NCBI GenBank assembly: GCA_030737835.1
Contig: CM060854.1
Coordinates: forward strand, 8,814,860-8,878,859
Reading direction: 5' to 3'
Origin: Acorus gramineus
Taxonomy: Eukaryota; Streptophyta; Magnoliopsida; Acorales; Acoraceae
Length of the DNA stretch: 64,000 nt
This document shows positions 1 through 12,426 of this stretch, one piece after another. The position numbers and the translations under genes were made by a program. A model generated the notes under the pieces. The model had not been told where the DNA came from. It saw only the letters and a list, made by a program, of their open reading frames with translations, and did not search any database. How positions within the stretch are numbered: position 1 is the stretch's first letter; each line of letters opens with the position of its first letter.

Positions 1-697
1 AAGAATGCAAAAGTCGATTTGTTGAATGACCTTAAAGCCATAGAATCAAAATTCAATGGATCACGTCATCAATTGCTCGGACTTCATCACCAAATCGTTC
101 AACCAAACTTTGAGGACGAGTTTTTTTGAAGAGGGAGAGAATGATGTAGCACGATTATAGATCATTTATCAATGTTGAGGACCACAAAATGGAGGATTAC
201 GGATGATTTGCACTTTTTAGTATTTTAATTTTATTTGTTAGATTTATTATATTTTTTCTGTATAATTAGGATTACTTAATATTTAGATATTATTTAAATA
301 TGATTAATTGATGGAGTGGGGTCACGCTCTTTTGTTGACTCGATCAACCTCCAGGGATACGAGATCTGCAGGTTCCAATGACGTTGTTGATTCGCGAAGA
401 ATACCAGGACGATAGACTTCAACGAGTATGTTGATTCCTAAGAATACCAGAAACGATGAAAATTCTATGTAGGTGTTAATCCTCCTAGGATAACAAATCT
501 TAATTAATTATGTGATTACAAGCCAATAGAGTAGAGAATCCTTATCTAACTCGGATCTCAACAAATCTCTAAAATCACAAATTTATTTGACCAAATCCTA
601 ACTAAGCAAATTTGAATTTAAATTCAAAATTCAAATTCAAATCCTAACTAAAAATTAAAAAAATCATATCTAAATGGTCCATGATCGTGTTGCATCA
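1..697. mobile_element. LTR-retrotransposon remnant with two inverted LTR arms
   Basis: Bases 1-129 are an open frame on the + strand ending in TGA at 127-129. It resembles the C-terminus of the gag-like protein of the element at 14092-15684 (shared SRH..LGL.HQ stretch). A purine tract GAGGGAGAGAA (131-141) is followed by an LTR start TGATGTAGCACGAT at 142. About 175 bp later the sequence switches to the same LTR family read in the opposite direction and ends ATGATCGTGTTGCATCA at 697. From 698 on, the sequence matches the flank at 13409, so 697/698 is an insertion boundary. The left end of the element lies outside the window. Confidence 0.75.
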
Positions 698-1734
698 CAT
701 ATCCTAATGGTGTTGGCCTAAACATTATTCTCAAACGATGTTTCTTGTAATTGTTGTTTCCATCTTCACCACCAACTTCAACATTCTACTATTTCTATTC
801 AAACCACTGTCTCCTCCACCTCCTCTCTTTCCATTTCCAACCCATCACTTCTCATCCAAGAGTTTTTTGTCAATCAAGAAGAGTGCATCACAGTTTGCAT
901 CAGCCATTGCTGTATATGCCGATTCTGGGTATAATAGATACAAAGAACACAAAAGAGATGAATGAAATCTTCTGACATAACTTACATCGACCACAGTTGC
1001 CCATATCAACTAGCTCAACTTCCAAATCCTTGACTGTGCTTGTCCATATGTTGTGCGGTGACAAGAAAAACTTATATAAGACCATCTGCAATCCTAGAAA
1101 TATAGTTTATGCACTCAACTAGATGCATTTTACTCGTTTACTATTGATCTTTCAATGCAGAATTTGGAAACACATTATTTTGAGGTTATGGATTGAATGT
1201 GAAAAATCCAAGTGTTAAAGCCAGTACACAAAGAGTTGATAGCGATCATGATAAAGATTGACCTAAATGAAGAAGTCCTTAGCTAGAGATTTTCTAGATC
1301 TAGATCTATTTTATTTGGTTCATAGTTATTAAATTCTGTTAGGATAGTTATTATTTATTTCTTTAGTTATCAGGTTGGTATTTTGCTTCTTTAAGTCTAA
1401 AGACTCTTTATGTTTAAAATAAAGGGAGAAGAATTTTGCCCCAAAATAGGATATTTGTTCCCTCGAAGAAGCCTAGTCTTTGTTCTATCATTTAGGATCC
1501 TATCAGGAGTGACCTCCCTGCAGAATGCCATACCCACAATACCAATGATATGAGCCAGTTGAGCCAAACAGGTAAGCAGTGGAACAACATTTTTTTATAT
1601 GCTACATTGTTTCAAAACTATGCATCTGAATTACAAAAGAGAGATCAATTCAGTCAGCCAATATTGAAAAAAATAAAATCACATTTGTGGTTTATTGCAA
1701 TGTATTGTTATGGTTACCAGAAGCAATGAATCAC

Positions 1735-4700
1735 CTGAAATGAGAGGGCTCTCAGCAGGTTCAACACAAATGACTTTCACTGCTGGATTTTTTGTCTTGA
1801 GATACTTTCCCGTACCAGATATAGTTCCACCAGACCCAGAGCCAGACACAAATATGTCCACTTTTCCCGCCGTGTCTTTCCATATCTCAGGACCTGTACA
1901 CATAACAGACAAAAGGATTTTCATTTGATATAGATGTGAATTGTTGCAGGATGTCTAAAATGTGCAGAAATGAAAATCTTCATTTGGCCATTTCATGCGT
2001 TAAGGAATCTATTACTTCATGCCATCCTGAATAACAAGTTTTCCCCACTCAAAATAAGGAATAAAACTGCATCTGTGAATGCAGTTGGGCAATGCTTCAA
2101 AATTGGTCAATAGATCACTTTTACCACAAATGACTTCATGTACACCAAACATTTATATCGCGAGGAATTCTGGAAGCTCTTGAAAAAGGAAATGCGTGTA
2201 TATGTGATCAGTTCATTTTCAGTAAAAACAACGGAAAGTTGGTTTACAGATTGACAAATTACTCCAGGGTGTTGTTAATTTCTTAAGATCATACCAATGA
2301 GAAAACTTTTCTTTTTTGGGAATTCACCATTATATTAACAAGGCAAACATACACTGGTACTAAATGAAGAGAAAAAAAAAAGAATAAAATATGGAGGTAC
2401 ATAATCTCTAATAGCAATGTGACTCAACACATGATCTCTCAATTCACAAAATTACAAAATCTCTATGCTTTGATTGCATTTGAAAGCGAGTTCGAAAAAG
2501 GGCTTTTCATTTAAAAAGGAGTTCTTGAAATCAACTTTCTAGGCTGCTCACTTTTGTTAGATGCCTGAAAAGTTATTTTTTATAACTAAAAGCAGTTTTT
2601 TGCTTTTATAAAAAACTGGGATCATTGGGATTGTTTGAATACGAATTTAGATTAAACATGATTCCTACAAAAGCAGAATCTCCAAAAGATGTTCAAACTC
2701 GTTGCAAATGCACCCTTCATAGTATAGATAGTCTAATCTGACATTTTGAGATGAGAATGTACAAATATGATTAAAAATTTACCAGTCATCAAGAAGTGTG
2801 CTTCAGGATTTGCAGGATTAGAGAACTGGTCCAGAAAATAAGCATTTGGGATGCTTGCTTTTATCTCATTGACTCTATCAAAAACTCCCTCAAAGTCATT
2901 CTTAGGATCTGTTAAACATAAGATGCGAACATATCAATGTGACAGGCATATATATATCAACAATAACTGCAAAAGCATGTTGTATACTTTTGCATAATGC
3001 TGTTTACATAATTCTTAATACCCATATTCCTTGGTGCCATGTAAATATCAAAACCTACAAATTGCATATTTGTATATGGGAATATCCTTGTAGTTAATTA
3101 ATTTTCAATAAAACAGGATTAGTCAGGATTGAACAAACCAGTGGACCTATTGATGAAATAACATTGAAATATAAACTCATTGTGTATGTCATAACCCTTT
3201 GTTCATATTTCATACAATTATTCGAAATGTGACACTGATGTGATCATAATTTTTTTAAGATTGAATGGTTCCCAAACTAGAAAGCTCTCAAACTCGTTGG
3301 AAGTAATAATATTGAATTGCATTACTCGAGTTCAATAACACCATCATCATCATCATCAAAAGTCTGTTGTATTACCTAGGATAATTGAAATATATCAAAT
3401 TTCAATGTCACATAAATAAAGAGACAATGAACTTATGAACATATAAAGAACTCATTGGAGATGCTCAGTAATATCATCTATAAGGAAATGACAACGACAG
3501 ATGGTTCTGATCTAAATCCTTTGGACATATATGATTCCCTTGCCCAAGATTATAGCACTATAAAGGAAATATGAGGGGAAAGCAATGGCAGTATGGCACT
3601 GACATGTTCCTGTATCCAAGCAGAATATCAAAATGGCTTGTATCTAATAAGAACACATGCACCATGTGAAACACAGCTCCAGAACCTCCACATGTGACAT
3701 TTACTACTCGGATAAAGTTACATTCAGTCTCTTATCCAACCCCAATTCCAGTTCACATATGTTTTGATTTTTTTAAGAATAGTGTACCTCATCTAACGAG
3801 ATACGTGCTTTTATAAAAAAAATGACGTATATACTTCAATGAATTGTATGGATCCATTTATGGAAAAATGTGAAAAATTGCCAATGAGGCACATGCCTCA
3901 TAATGTGTGTGACGATAATGAGACTGAATTTGAGGCTGGAAAAAATATTGTGGGTAATGGCATCCTTACTAGTTTCACTACATGAACAATCAAGACTCTA
4001 GCAGTATGCATTGCCACCGGTTCGGAATTTGAGAATAATTCGAATAATTCAACAAGGGAAAAAAGAATCACAAACATGTGTAATTCAGTAAAGTTTGGTT
4101 AAAGTTCAGTAAGAGTTTGAAAACATAACTTTACAAAAAAATTCAGACATCCAAAATCACTAATATTAAATAATATCCACGATCTCCAATGATGTCATAA
4201 CATTGAAACACTACAAAAACATGTGAGTTCTTCAAGTTCTAATATTTGAGTTCAGAAAAAATCATTAATAGCGGATATTAAAATCTAGTGGAACAAAAAA
4301 TCTAGGTTGTTCTTTTTTTCTTTTTTGGTTTAATTTTTTTGCAAAAATAAATTACATATCATGCATTTAATTTATTTTAATATTATTTGAATTAGTGAGT
4401 AAGGTGAGTATTGTTTAATGAGATATGATTTAAATGACAATTAACTTTTGACAAGTAATACACATTTAATGCACTAATTAATCAATAATTCAGAGTAATA
4501 GGTGACAAGGGCAATATGCAACAAAGGATATAGTACATGGATGGAATTTCAGGAATTTTTTCAGCAAGGACACCACGTATTCCTGAGTTTGCAATGATGC
4601 AAAGATATATCAGTATCAATAATCAGAATTCGCTCAACAAACTTCTACGGCCGACTCTAATAGATATAATATAAAAATAAGATATTCCTAGAGTAGAGAA

Positions 4701-6934
4701 AAAATCATGTATGGTAAACAATTAAGCTACATTGTACTTTTGTTCATCATCTGTGGCATAAAAACCTTTCTATTCTAGTTGAGACATGAAATTGATCAAT
4801 CATTAGTTTTTATCCACTATTAATCCCAATAACCACCCCCTTTTTTTTAAGAAGTCCCATACAAATGATCAATTAGGGTTATTAGATAGGATTAATGTTG
4901 TAAAAGCAAAGATATTACTATTAATTAGAATGAGTAGATTGAGTAAGTAACTACATACTTTATGACGAATCAACAAAAATACCGTGGGAACATTAACATC
5001 AACATTTTCTTCAAGTTATGCAAGATATACAGATGTTTAAATCTATGTTCAAATTAAGCTAAACAAAGTCAAAGTAACAATAAAGGAATCAGTGATATTT
5101 ACCAAATAATTCTAGTTCTGCTCCTAGATATTTTAAAATAATCCGGCGCTCTAGTGAGTAAGCGGGAGGCATCAAAGCAATGGATTTGTAACCCTTCAGT
5201 GCAACGATATATGCTAGCGCAATCCCAAAATTGCCGCCTGTAGGCTCAACAAGTGTGGTAATTCCGGGTGTAATCAGTCCTTTCTCCTCTGCATCTTCAA
5301 TCATCCTAGAAATCAAATATGTGGTTCACTTGAGCAAAAATTAAGCTTCTAAATCCAGTTCAAGATAACTTTAGACAAAACCAGCTTAAATGCATGTTAA
5401 TGAATATCACATTTAGAATTCTCTTTTAGAAAATGCATTCATTGATTGAACTGGATCAATACATCATTGAACTAGATCAATTATCAACACACACACACAT
5501 GCACGCACGGTTGGGACTTGAAACCCTAATCATTTTGGAGGAGTATGACCAACCCTTGACTCTAGGTGAGCTAGATAGCCAACTAAGACCCCTCACCCAG
5601 AGAGAGCCCCCAAATCCATCCATTCCCCACCCCAAAATAAATAAATGAACAACTAAATAAATTGTGTAGGTTTGGAAGCTTACCAATTGTATGAACCCAA
5701 TTTAACTGTTCACCTAAGAGCCTGTTAACCCACCTAGTGTTAGGACCGGTCCTAGCCGTGTAGAAGGGGAAGTTGTAGTTACATATTCTCCAGGTTCAAG
5801 ATTTAATGGTTGTGTGAATTATATATAAAAAGATCATGAGATTCTAATGGGACAGGGTTGTTAAGATCCAGAAAACACAACATTAAAATATTAAATAAAG
5901 AAACAAAGACATTAATCATTTGCTCATACCTAAGGGCAGTGCGATCTTTAACAGAGGAAAGTGGCTGGTAAAATTCTAACTTCCCCACTAATCGTACATC
6001 TAGTTCCTCTTTCTTCACAATCCTCTTTAGTTCTATCAGAGGAGTCCATCCTATTAGCTACAAAAAAGTACAGAAGATATGTTATGTATATGAATTATGA
6101 AATGACCACTTGCATAAACCTTCATTTACAAGATCCTTATCTGAGATACCTAAACAATAAAATGGATTTACATCAACCAAAAGGAAACCAGTATTTCCCA
6201 GACAGTGCAGTACTTAAATTTCAGAAAAACATATTCACAAGTAAATTAACATAAGATTATAATTCACCCAAATCTATGACACGCTGACAGCAGTAACAGG
6301 CAAAACAAATGAGCAGGAGATCAATATGTTGCAGAAATAGAAACAAAATTTATCTATATAGGGAATTGGTACTCTGAAAAACAGAATCCACAGATCATGT
6401 ACGAATAAATTTAAGGTAATCCCATAAATCACCAGCAAGTGAACCCTTTTTCAAAGAGTGAGTGATGACATATACCCAATATGAACAACATATCACAATC
6501 ACCCAGCATCAAAGAAGCCAAAAAACCAAGAACCCATTAAGAAATTCAATTGACAATCACAGATACTGCATGAACATAATGACCCCAGATCATAAAAACA
6601 AAGACCCACATACAAAAAAAACCAACAAATGCTACCTAATGTTCACAAGAAACAGAAATACAGTGGTAGTGGTTGGTATCACTTGCAGATGAAACCAATG
6701 AAATTCAATTCACAGCAACAAATACTACCAAACTATGATGACCCAGATCATAAAATAAAAAAACCCACATAAAAAAAGAACCAAGAAGTACTACCAAATC
6801 TTTACAAGAAAAAGAAATGTGGTGGTTGGTATCACCTGAGTAACACTGGAGGCTATGTGTTCCCTACTAAAGTCTTCATCGGCTTCGACTGAAGAAGAAG
6901 CCAGCAGTGAAGGGAGTCCTCTTCTCCCTTCCAT
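1735..6934 (-). CDS. Cysteine synthase / beta-cyanoalanine synthase-like gene, copy A (3' end off window)
   Basis: Member of the PLP-dependent beta-substituted alanine synthase family (O-acetylserine(thiol)lyase / cyanoalanine synthase), which replaces the beta-substituent of O-acetylserine or cysteine. Exons on the minus strand: 6934-6836, 6057-5930, 5305-5103, 2908-2783, 1893-1735, all with GT/AG borders and compatible phases. They encode 205 residues from MEGRRG. The PLP lysine lies in SSVKDR, the loop that normally reads TSGNTG reads PTGGNFG here, and the phosphate-binding glycine loop is [11 protein letters not shown]. No plastid transit peptide is evident at this start, but an in-frame ATG at 7048, supplied by a MITE, would add 38 residues. 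Copy B predicts two more exons (about 106 codons), which would lie left of the window or be lost. Exact substrate cannot be assigned. Confidence 0.88.
5480..5640 (-). repeat. Possible tRNA-derived SINE in intron 2 of copy A
   Basis: Read on the minus strand, the stretch has an A-box-like TAGCTCACCTAG followed by a B-box-like GGGTTTCAAGTCCC, the spacing expected of a tRNA-derived SINE promoter. A matching copy sits at about 20155-20300 in gene B, so it predates the duplication. No clear target duplication was found. It could also be an unrelated repeat. Confidence 0.35.
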
Positions 6935-7023
6935 GGCCGTTGCTGCTGCTGCTGCTTCTTCTTCTGCCGTGGCTGATTGTTTCTGCTTTTCCGAGTTACA
7001 CTGGTCATGTCTTATTAAAGGAA

Positions 7024-7280
7024 GGATAAGCGTTACGTACAGCCACATTTTTACACGTGTGTTTTGAATTTTGTATGAATAGTATCATTCATTTAACGTG
7101 GTACAATTTTTTTATATAAAAAAATATATATATATTTTAATAAATTGTATAGATGTATTTATAAAAAATATAAAAAAATTTCTTTCAAAACATATGTATT
7201 GTTAACATGAGCATTCCGTTATTTTTTTATTGACGCATACAAGATTGGAATTGGGGCTGAAAGCGGATCTAGATATAACA
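7024..7280. mobile_element. MITE-like insertion just upstream of gene A
   Basis: Copy B reads cttAAAGGAAAGctg straight through. Copy A is interrupted after TTAAAGGAA and resumes at GGAAGGAAAGCTG near 7286, so roughly 255 bp were inserted with an apparent short target duplication around AAAGGAA. The insert is AT-rich and resembles dispersed sequences at about 3760, 9240, 18470 and 36700 (shared words such as AAATTGTATGGAT and CATATACCTCATT). It ends about 90 bp upstream of the MEGRRG start codon. Confidence 0.7.
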
Positions 7281-7325
7281 GCACTTAGGAAGGAAAGCTG
7301 TTTTTTTTTTATTTGTTTATTTATT

Positions 7326-7916
7326 TGTTAGGGAAAAATCCATATAATTCCCTAGAAAGTTAGCTAAATCGGTTTTCATCTTTGTAAAATTAAAAAATCA
7401 CTATATGTCCTCAGAAAGTATGTATGGTTAATGGACTCTCTGAGTTAAATTGCTCTAATAAATACATTAAAATAAGTCCCTATAACTTATGAAAATCGAA
7501 AAATGTCCAATTAAAATAAGTAAATTCACTTAAAGTCAACGATAAATCTAGTTATTGTATTACATTAATTTATCAAGTGAATTTTAAAAGAGTATTACAG
7601 TAATTTATCATTATCATGTATGGTTAGAGTCAAATATAGATGTGGTTATTTACGGTTATGATAGGGACTAAAATAAATATTGTATAATAAGTTTCTAGGG
7701 AGCTATATCGATTTTTCAAAAATAAGGGGTGAGGGCATTCTGGTAAATTTGAATGTGTAGTAACGGTTAAGCATATACCAATTAGTTGAGATGATTGTAG
7801 GGATTGAAACGATATTTGTTTTAATAACATAGGGACATGTGACGATTTTTTTAATTTTATAGGGACTAAAGTCGATTTAGCTAACTTCTCATGGAGTTAT
7901 ATTGATTTTTCCCTTT
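7326..7916. mobile_element. MITE with about 80-bp inverted repeats
   Basis: The left arm begins AGGGAAAAATCCATATAA and contains GTTAGCTAAATCG. The right arm (about 7833-7916), reverse complemented, gives AGGGAAAAATCAATATAACT with the same GTTAGCTAAATCG. The interior is AT-rich and has no coding capacity. It lies in the upstream region of gene A. Confidence 0.75.
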
Positions 7917-7944
7917 TTTAATTCATTCTCAAGCCAAACAAAAA

Positions 7945-8715
7945 AAACTAGGGAAAAATAGATATAACTCTTTACAAAGTTAGTTAAATCCGTTTTAGTC
8001 TATGTTAAATTAGAAAATAGTCACATGTCCCAATGTTATTAGAAAAATATCATTTTAGTACCTACCGTCACCCCAACTAACCAGGTACATAGTTAACCCT
8101 AACTATACATTAAAAGTTACCAGAATGCCATCACCTCTTATTTTTGAAGAATCGATATAGCTCTCTAGAAATTTATGAAAATAAAAAAAATTCCTTATAA
8201 AATTGATAAATCTCCTTAGGTCTTATCTTATTAGAAAATATTTATTTTAGTCCATATCGTAACTGAAACTAATTAGAATTGTGGTTGACTCTAACCATTC
8301 ATGATAAATGAAGGTAATACCCTTTTAAAATTTGCTTAATAAATTATTTTAATACACTAATCAGATTTGTGATTGATTTTAAAGGGATTTACTGATTTTA
8401 TAAAGTCTTTTTTCGATTTTTATAACTTTCCAGGGAGTTGTATCGATTTTTCCCTTTCTTTTACTATTGGTGAGTATAGGATAGCAGGAAAATTTTCAGA
8501 AAAAGAGAGCAACGTTTTTTTTTATCAAAAGGACTAAATCAAAGTTTTCATATTTTGTATGGACTTATTTGAATGTATTTATTAGAGAAATTTAATTCAT
8601 GGACTAAATCCGTTAACCATACATACTTTCTGCAGACTTGTGGCGATTTTCTAATTTTACAGGGACTAAAATCGATTTAGTTAACTTTCTAAGAAGTTGT
8701 ATTGATCTTTTCCAT
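7945..8715. mobile_element. Second MITE of the same type with a third nested inside
   Basis: The outer arms (about 7950-8035 and 8630-8715) are inverted copies sharing GTTA.TTAAATC and TTAGTC. Inside them, about 8148-8465 is flanked by another inverted pair (GAATCGATATAGCTCTCTAG on the left; GGGAGTTGTATCGATTTTTCCC on the right). The three elements at 7.3-8.7 kb share terminal words, indicating repeated insertion of one family. Confidence 0.65.
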
Positions 8716-8719
8716 TAAA

Positions 8720-10084
8720 AACAATATATTTTGGTTTGGATTTGATTTGATCATTTTAAAAAAAATGAATTAATTGAACCAAACCGAATTAAATTTAACC
8801 CATGATTATTTATTTAGATCATTATTTTTATATTAAAATTATGTTGTTGTTATAACATTAACATTCATATAAATTAAATCCACTAATTATACCATCAATC
8901 CTAACCTACTTTCAAATTCTTATGTAAAGTTGTAAACCAACGATCAAAAAAAAAAAAAAATAACCAACCCAAATTGGTAGGAAGTAAAAAATAATAATGG
9001 GATATATTAATGTATATGTTTATCTTTAATGATTTGATTCTGCTTAGTTCGGTTTAGTTCGAGTTACTCAAACAATATCGATTCAATCAAATAATATTAG
9101 TTCAGTTTGGTTTTTGAATTTTAGGTTTGATTTTTGGGTTATATGTGATTTTAATTTGGTTCAATTTGGGTTTGCAATAAACCGAATCAAACTGATCGAT
9201 TGAATTGCACCCCAACGTATTGACCCTTTTGCAGCCCCAATTCTAGTCTACACGTGTTTTGAATTTTACATGCTTTTATAACAAAATGAAGCATATACTC
9301 AAATAAATTGCATGGATGCATATATTAAAAATGTGAAAAAATTCTATCGAAGCATATACCTTGTTAATGTGAGTATATGCTCCGGTGATTTTCTATTGAC
9401 GCATATGAGACTGGAATTAGTGTACCAGCACTCTTATTTTTGTAAAAACAAGAAAAAAATGTAAACATGTTTTTAATTGGTTCTTGAAATATATAAAGTT
9501 TGTTTGAATTTTTAGTATAAAAAATATGTTTTTTAAAAAAACAAAGAAAGTGAGTTTTTTTAAAATCAAATTTTATTAAACTACTTAAAAAAATTATACT
9601 TTTCAAACATGTTTCCAAATAGTGTTTTGATTTCAGGATCGGGTTATGTCCAAAGGTTGTCGGACAATTTGATTATCTAACACGTTCCTAACTGTCCAAT
9701 CTTCTCAATTTATAGTGATTGAAATACTCCGTAAGATTTCAAAATTAAACTTCGAATGCAATTAAATTTTAAAACCTTCATTTTTTGGATTCAGTTAATT
9801 TGTGCATCTCAAAATTATAAAATCAGACAATCACGAATGCGTTGGACAATCAAATTATCTAACGTCTATTGGACTTAACCCGATCCATTTGATTTCAAGG
9901 GAATCATATTTGCTGCTCATTTAATTGGATTTGAAGAATTTAGCTTCTTACAAACTATATTTTAGTTTGGGGTGGCATCTTGGTTGTGCATTTTAGTTTG
10001 AGCTTTCAATTAGGTTAAGATGTGAGTTTGGGGAATACATCTTCTTACAAATAGAGAATTCCACAAACAATGCTTTTGAGTCCC
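8720..10084. repeat. AT-rich intergenic DNA with one dispersed repeat
   Basis: No coding potential was seen. About 9235-9440 is one copy of a roughly 200-bp dispersed repeat, recognised by GCATATACTC, AATTGCATGGATGCAT, TTGACGCATATGAGACTGG and GGAATTAG. Copies or partial copies occur at about 3700-3950, 7030-7270, 18440-18660 and, inverted, 36690-36900. Confidence 0.5.
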
Positions 10085-10270
10085 AGCAGGAAAACGAAAA
10101 TGGATGTCAAACTAGCCCGTAGGCTCTATTAAGGTGCAAGTTCTAACATCACTAATTTCAGTAAAAATATCATTTTAGTAACTAATGATGTTCCATGATC
10201 CCACCTGCACATGTAGAGAGTAGAAAAAAGTCTTGAATGATTGAAACCCTTTATACAACACATGACCAAA
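10085..10270 (-). pseudogene. Duplicated fragment of the TRB 3' flank
   Basis: This stretch matches 23030-23180, just downstream of the TRB stop codon. Shared words include AAACTAGCCC, AAGGTGCAAGTTCTAACAT, GATGTTCCAT and CACATGTAGAGAG, ending ACAACACATGACCAAA. The match stops there and MITE-like sequence follows. It marks the right edge of the copied segment: the duplication carried the synthase gene and a piece of its neighbour's 3' flank. Confidence 0.75.
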
Positions 10271-12366
10271 CAACTATTTGGAGGGGTAAAATTATCATTT
10301 ATAAATAATTTTTTTGTATTTTTAATACGGAGTTTTGGTATAATGTGTTTTCAATCAGGGTTAACTAAATAGAACATTCACAAAATATTCCTTATGTATC
10401 AATGGAAGTCTAATTCAGGGGGTTATTTGAATTTACATATGTGTTTTCATAGAGTTATATGAACTTCAAGAAAAGTTAGAGGGGTTATATGGATTTTAGG
10501 TAGTTTTTAGAGGGTTATTTGAATTTTTTCTTAAAAAAATAGTATATTTTATTTTCTATAAAAAAAAATAAAATATATACTAAAGAAACAATGAGTTTAC
10601 GTAGATAACGAGATAACAATGTTTTTCTAATTTATTAAAAAAAAGTATTGAACATTTTAAATGGAATCTGACCTTGAAACAAGCCCGATTTTCAAAAATG
10701 GATAAAAATCTGCTCGTCCAAAACGTTTTTTCAACCAGCATTTATAAAATTTGCTTTATTGATTTCAAGACATAAAAACCAAATTAAAAAAAAAAGCTAA
10801 ACATTAAGAAACTTTAATATACTCAAACCTTTTATATTCTCATTTATAGTCATCAGATCATAACACAGAATGTGAAATCACGTTGTATACATATTTTACT
10901 ATGTTAGTATATATTCTAGATAAACTGAGAAATATATTCATTAAATTTATATAAATGTATACTTCATTTTTCTTTCATTATGATAACCTTAAAATTCATG
11001 TACGTGCGTACTCCATTATATAATAATATACTTCATTAAGCAAGTCTACTTAAAAAAACCAAAACTGTGTGCGACAAGGATTGACCATAACATTTCCCAC
11101 AATTTAAAGACGTTTGAAAATTGATTATATGAAAAATACAAGGCACTGTTACACTCAGTTTTTTTTACAGTCTAAAATACTGTCATATATATATCATTAG
11201 AAATCCAATGAAGCATTTAAAAGTTAGATGATGTATATATCTTGTTAAATTTTTTCTTACACTTACTAAAAATGAGATTATTCAGCTCGAAAAGGAGTGA
11301 GATACACTTTTTTTTTTATGAAAACATATACCTCATTAGATGATGTTTACTATTTTTTTTTGTATAAAAAAAAGTGGTCTCAGTTTTGGACAGTAAAAAT
11401 AATCGAGTCTGACATTTTCCACAACATAATGGACAGTTCGAGCCGGACTTTGAAAAGATAATAGGCCCTGAGTTGGCCCATATCAGACAGATGCACTCAA
11501 TTTGTTTTGTAGTCCTGTATATAGTCCATAAGTGATCACCCAACCATCTATATACTACGATAGTATAGTATACATTATGTTACCGTAATATATGAAACAA
11601 ATATACTAAAATAACCTCAGTTTGTACTTTATTTCTTATAATAACTTATATACTTAAATAGATGAGTGTATAATTTTTTTTAAAAATAAAACCAGTAAAG
11701 GCTACGGGTTACACACATGATTAGACATATCATTTTCCACTTCACTCAACATGCCATCCCTGTCAAAAGGAAAATGATACACTCGGTTCGATGTGCAGGC
11801 TGTCGACAACCCCCAACCATTTTGATTTGTTTTGAAGTAACAATTTTTTTATAAACGGCACAATGAAAAAGTAACTATCATGAAAAGTAACAATTTTTTT
11901 TTGAAAAAAAATGAAAAAAAAAATCTTAATTTTTTATGCACGGCACAAAAACAGTATACACTCCACTAGCGATGTGTATAGACGGTTCGGGCGGATCACA
12001 CTACCATTGCCCTTGTAAAAAAAAAAACCAATGGATCATAGATGCAACGTTTTTTCAACAATCGATTCATCATCGCAAGAACAATAATAGTCTTTGAAGA
12101 AGATTGAAAAATCTCCCAAGACAACACAAGGCTCAGAAAAAAAAAACTCTCTTTAAAATATCAACAAACGTTTAATATGCAGTCACTGGCCGGTTTGGTT
12201 CCTGAAATTGATGCATTAGTTTTCAGTGTGAAGAGCCTTCTATTTAGCAGATGTTGTAAAGACATGCATAGTATACCTTTCTGTTCAAAGCTTTTCATAG
12301 TTTCACATATATCTGCTCAATCTGTTGTAAATAGAACTCACATGAAATACAATCAAAACACGAGAT
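10271..12366. other. Intergenic region between copies A and B
   Basis: No gene was recognised. About 10271-10520 resembles half of the inverted-repeat MITE at 21856-22365. About 11040-11770 contains AT-rich dispersed repeats (GTTACACTCAGT, ACATATACCTCATTAGATGATG, GACATATCATTTTCCACTTC) that recur at 61600-62180. Homopolymer-rich stretches occur near 11840-11930. Confidence 0.5.
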
Positions 12367-12367
12367 C

Positions 12368-12373
12368 TTTATT
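12368..12373 (-). terminator. Candidate poly(A) signal of gene B
   Basis: AATAAA on the minus strand, 54 nt beyond the gene B stop codon. It is the canonical polyadenylation hexamer and well placed for the synthase transcript, but it rests on one short motif in AT-rich DNA. Confidence 0.45.
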
Positions 12374-12426
12374 TGTGTTTCCTTTTCACAAAGTACATGA
12401 CAACCACAATTTATCAAATTTGGACC

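Larger units (their letters stand above)
698..10270. repeat. Left copy (A) of a tandem segmental duplication
   Basis: This block is colinear with 13409-23180. It starts with the same CATATCCTAA.GGTGTTGG sequence, contains the same five exons and introns of a cysteine-synthase-like gene in the same order, and ends with a shared fragment of TRB 3' flank. The copies differ by point changes and by TE insertions. Copy B has a retrotransposon at 14092-15684 and about 390 extra bases around 13600-13980. Copy A has a MITE at about 7024-7280 just upstream of the gene. Confidence 0.85.

Noticed and set aside
1695-1928. + strand ORFs at 1695-1928 and 16416-16634
   Set aside because: Antisense shadows of exon 5 in the two synthase copies.
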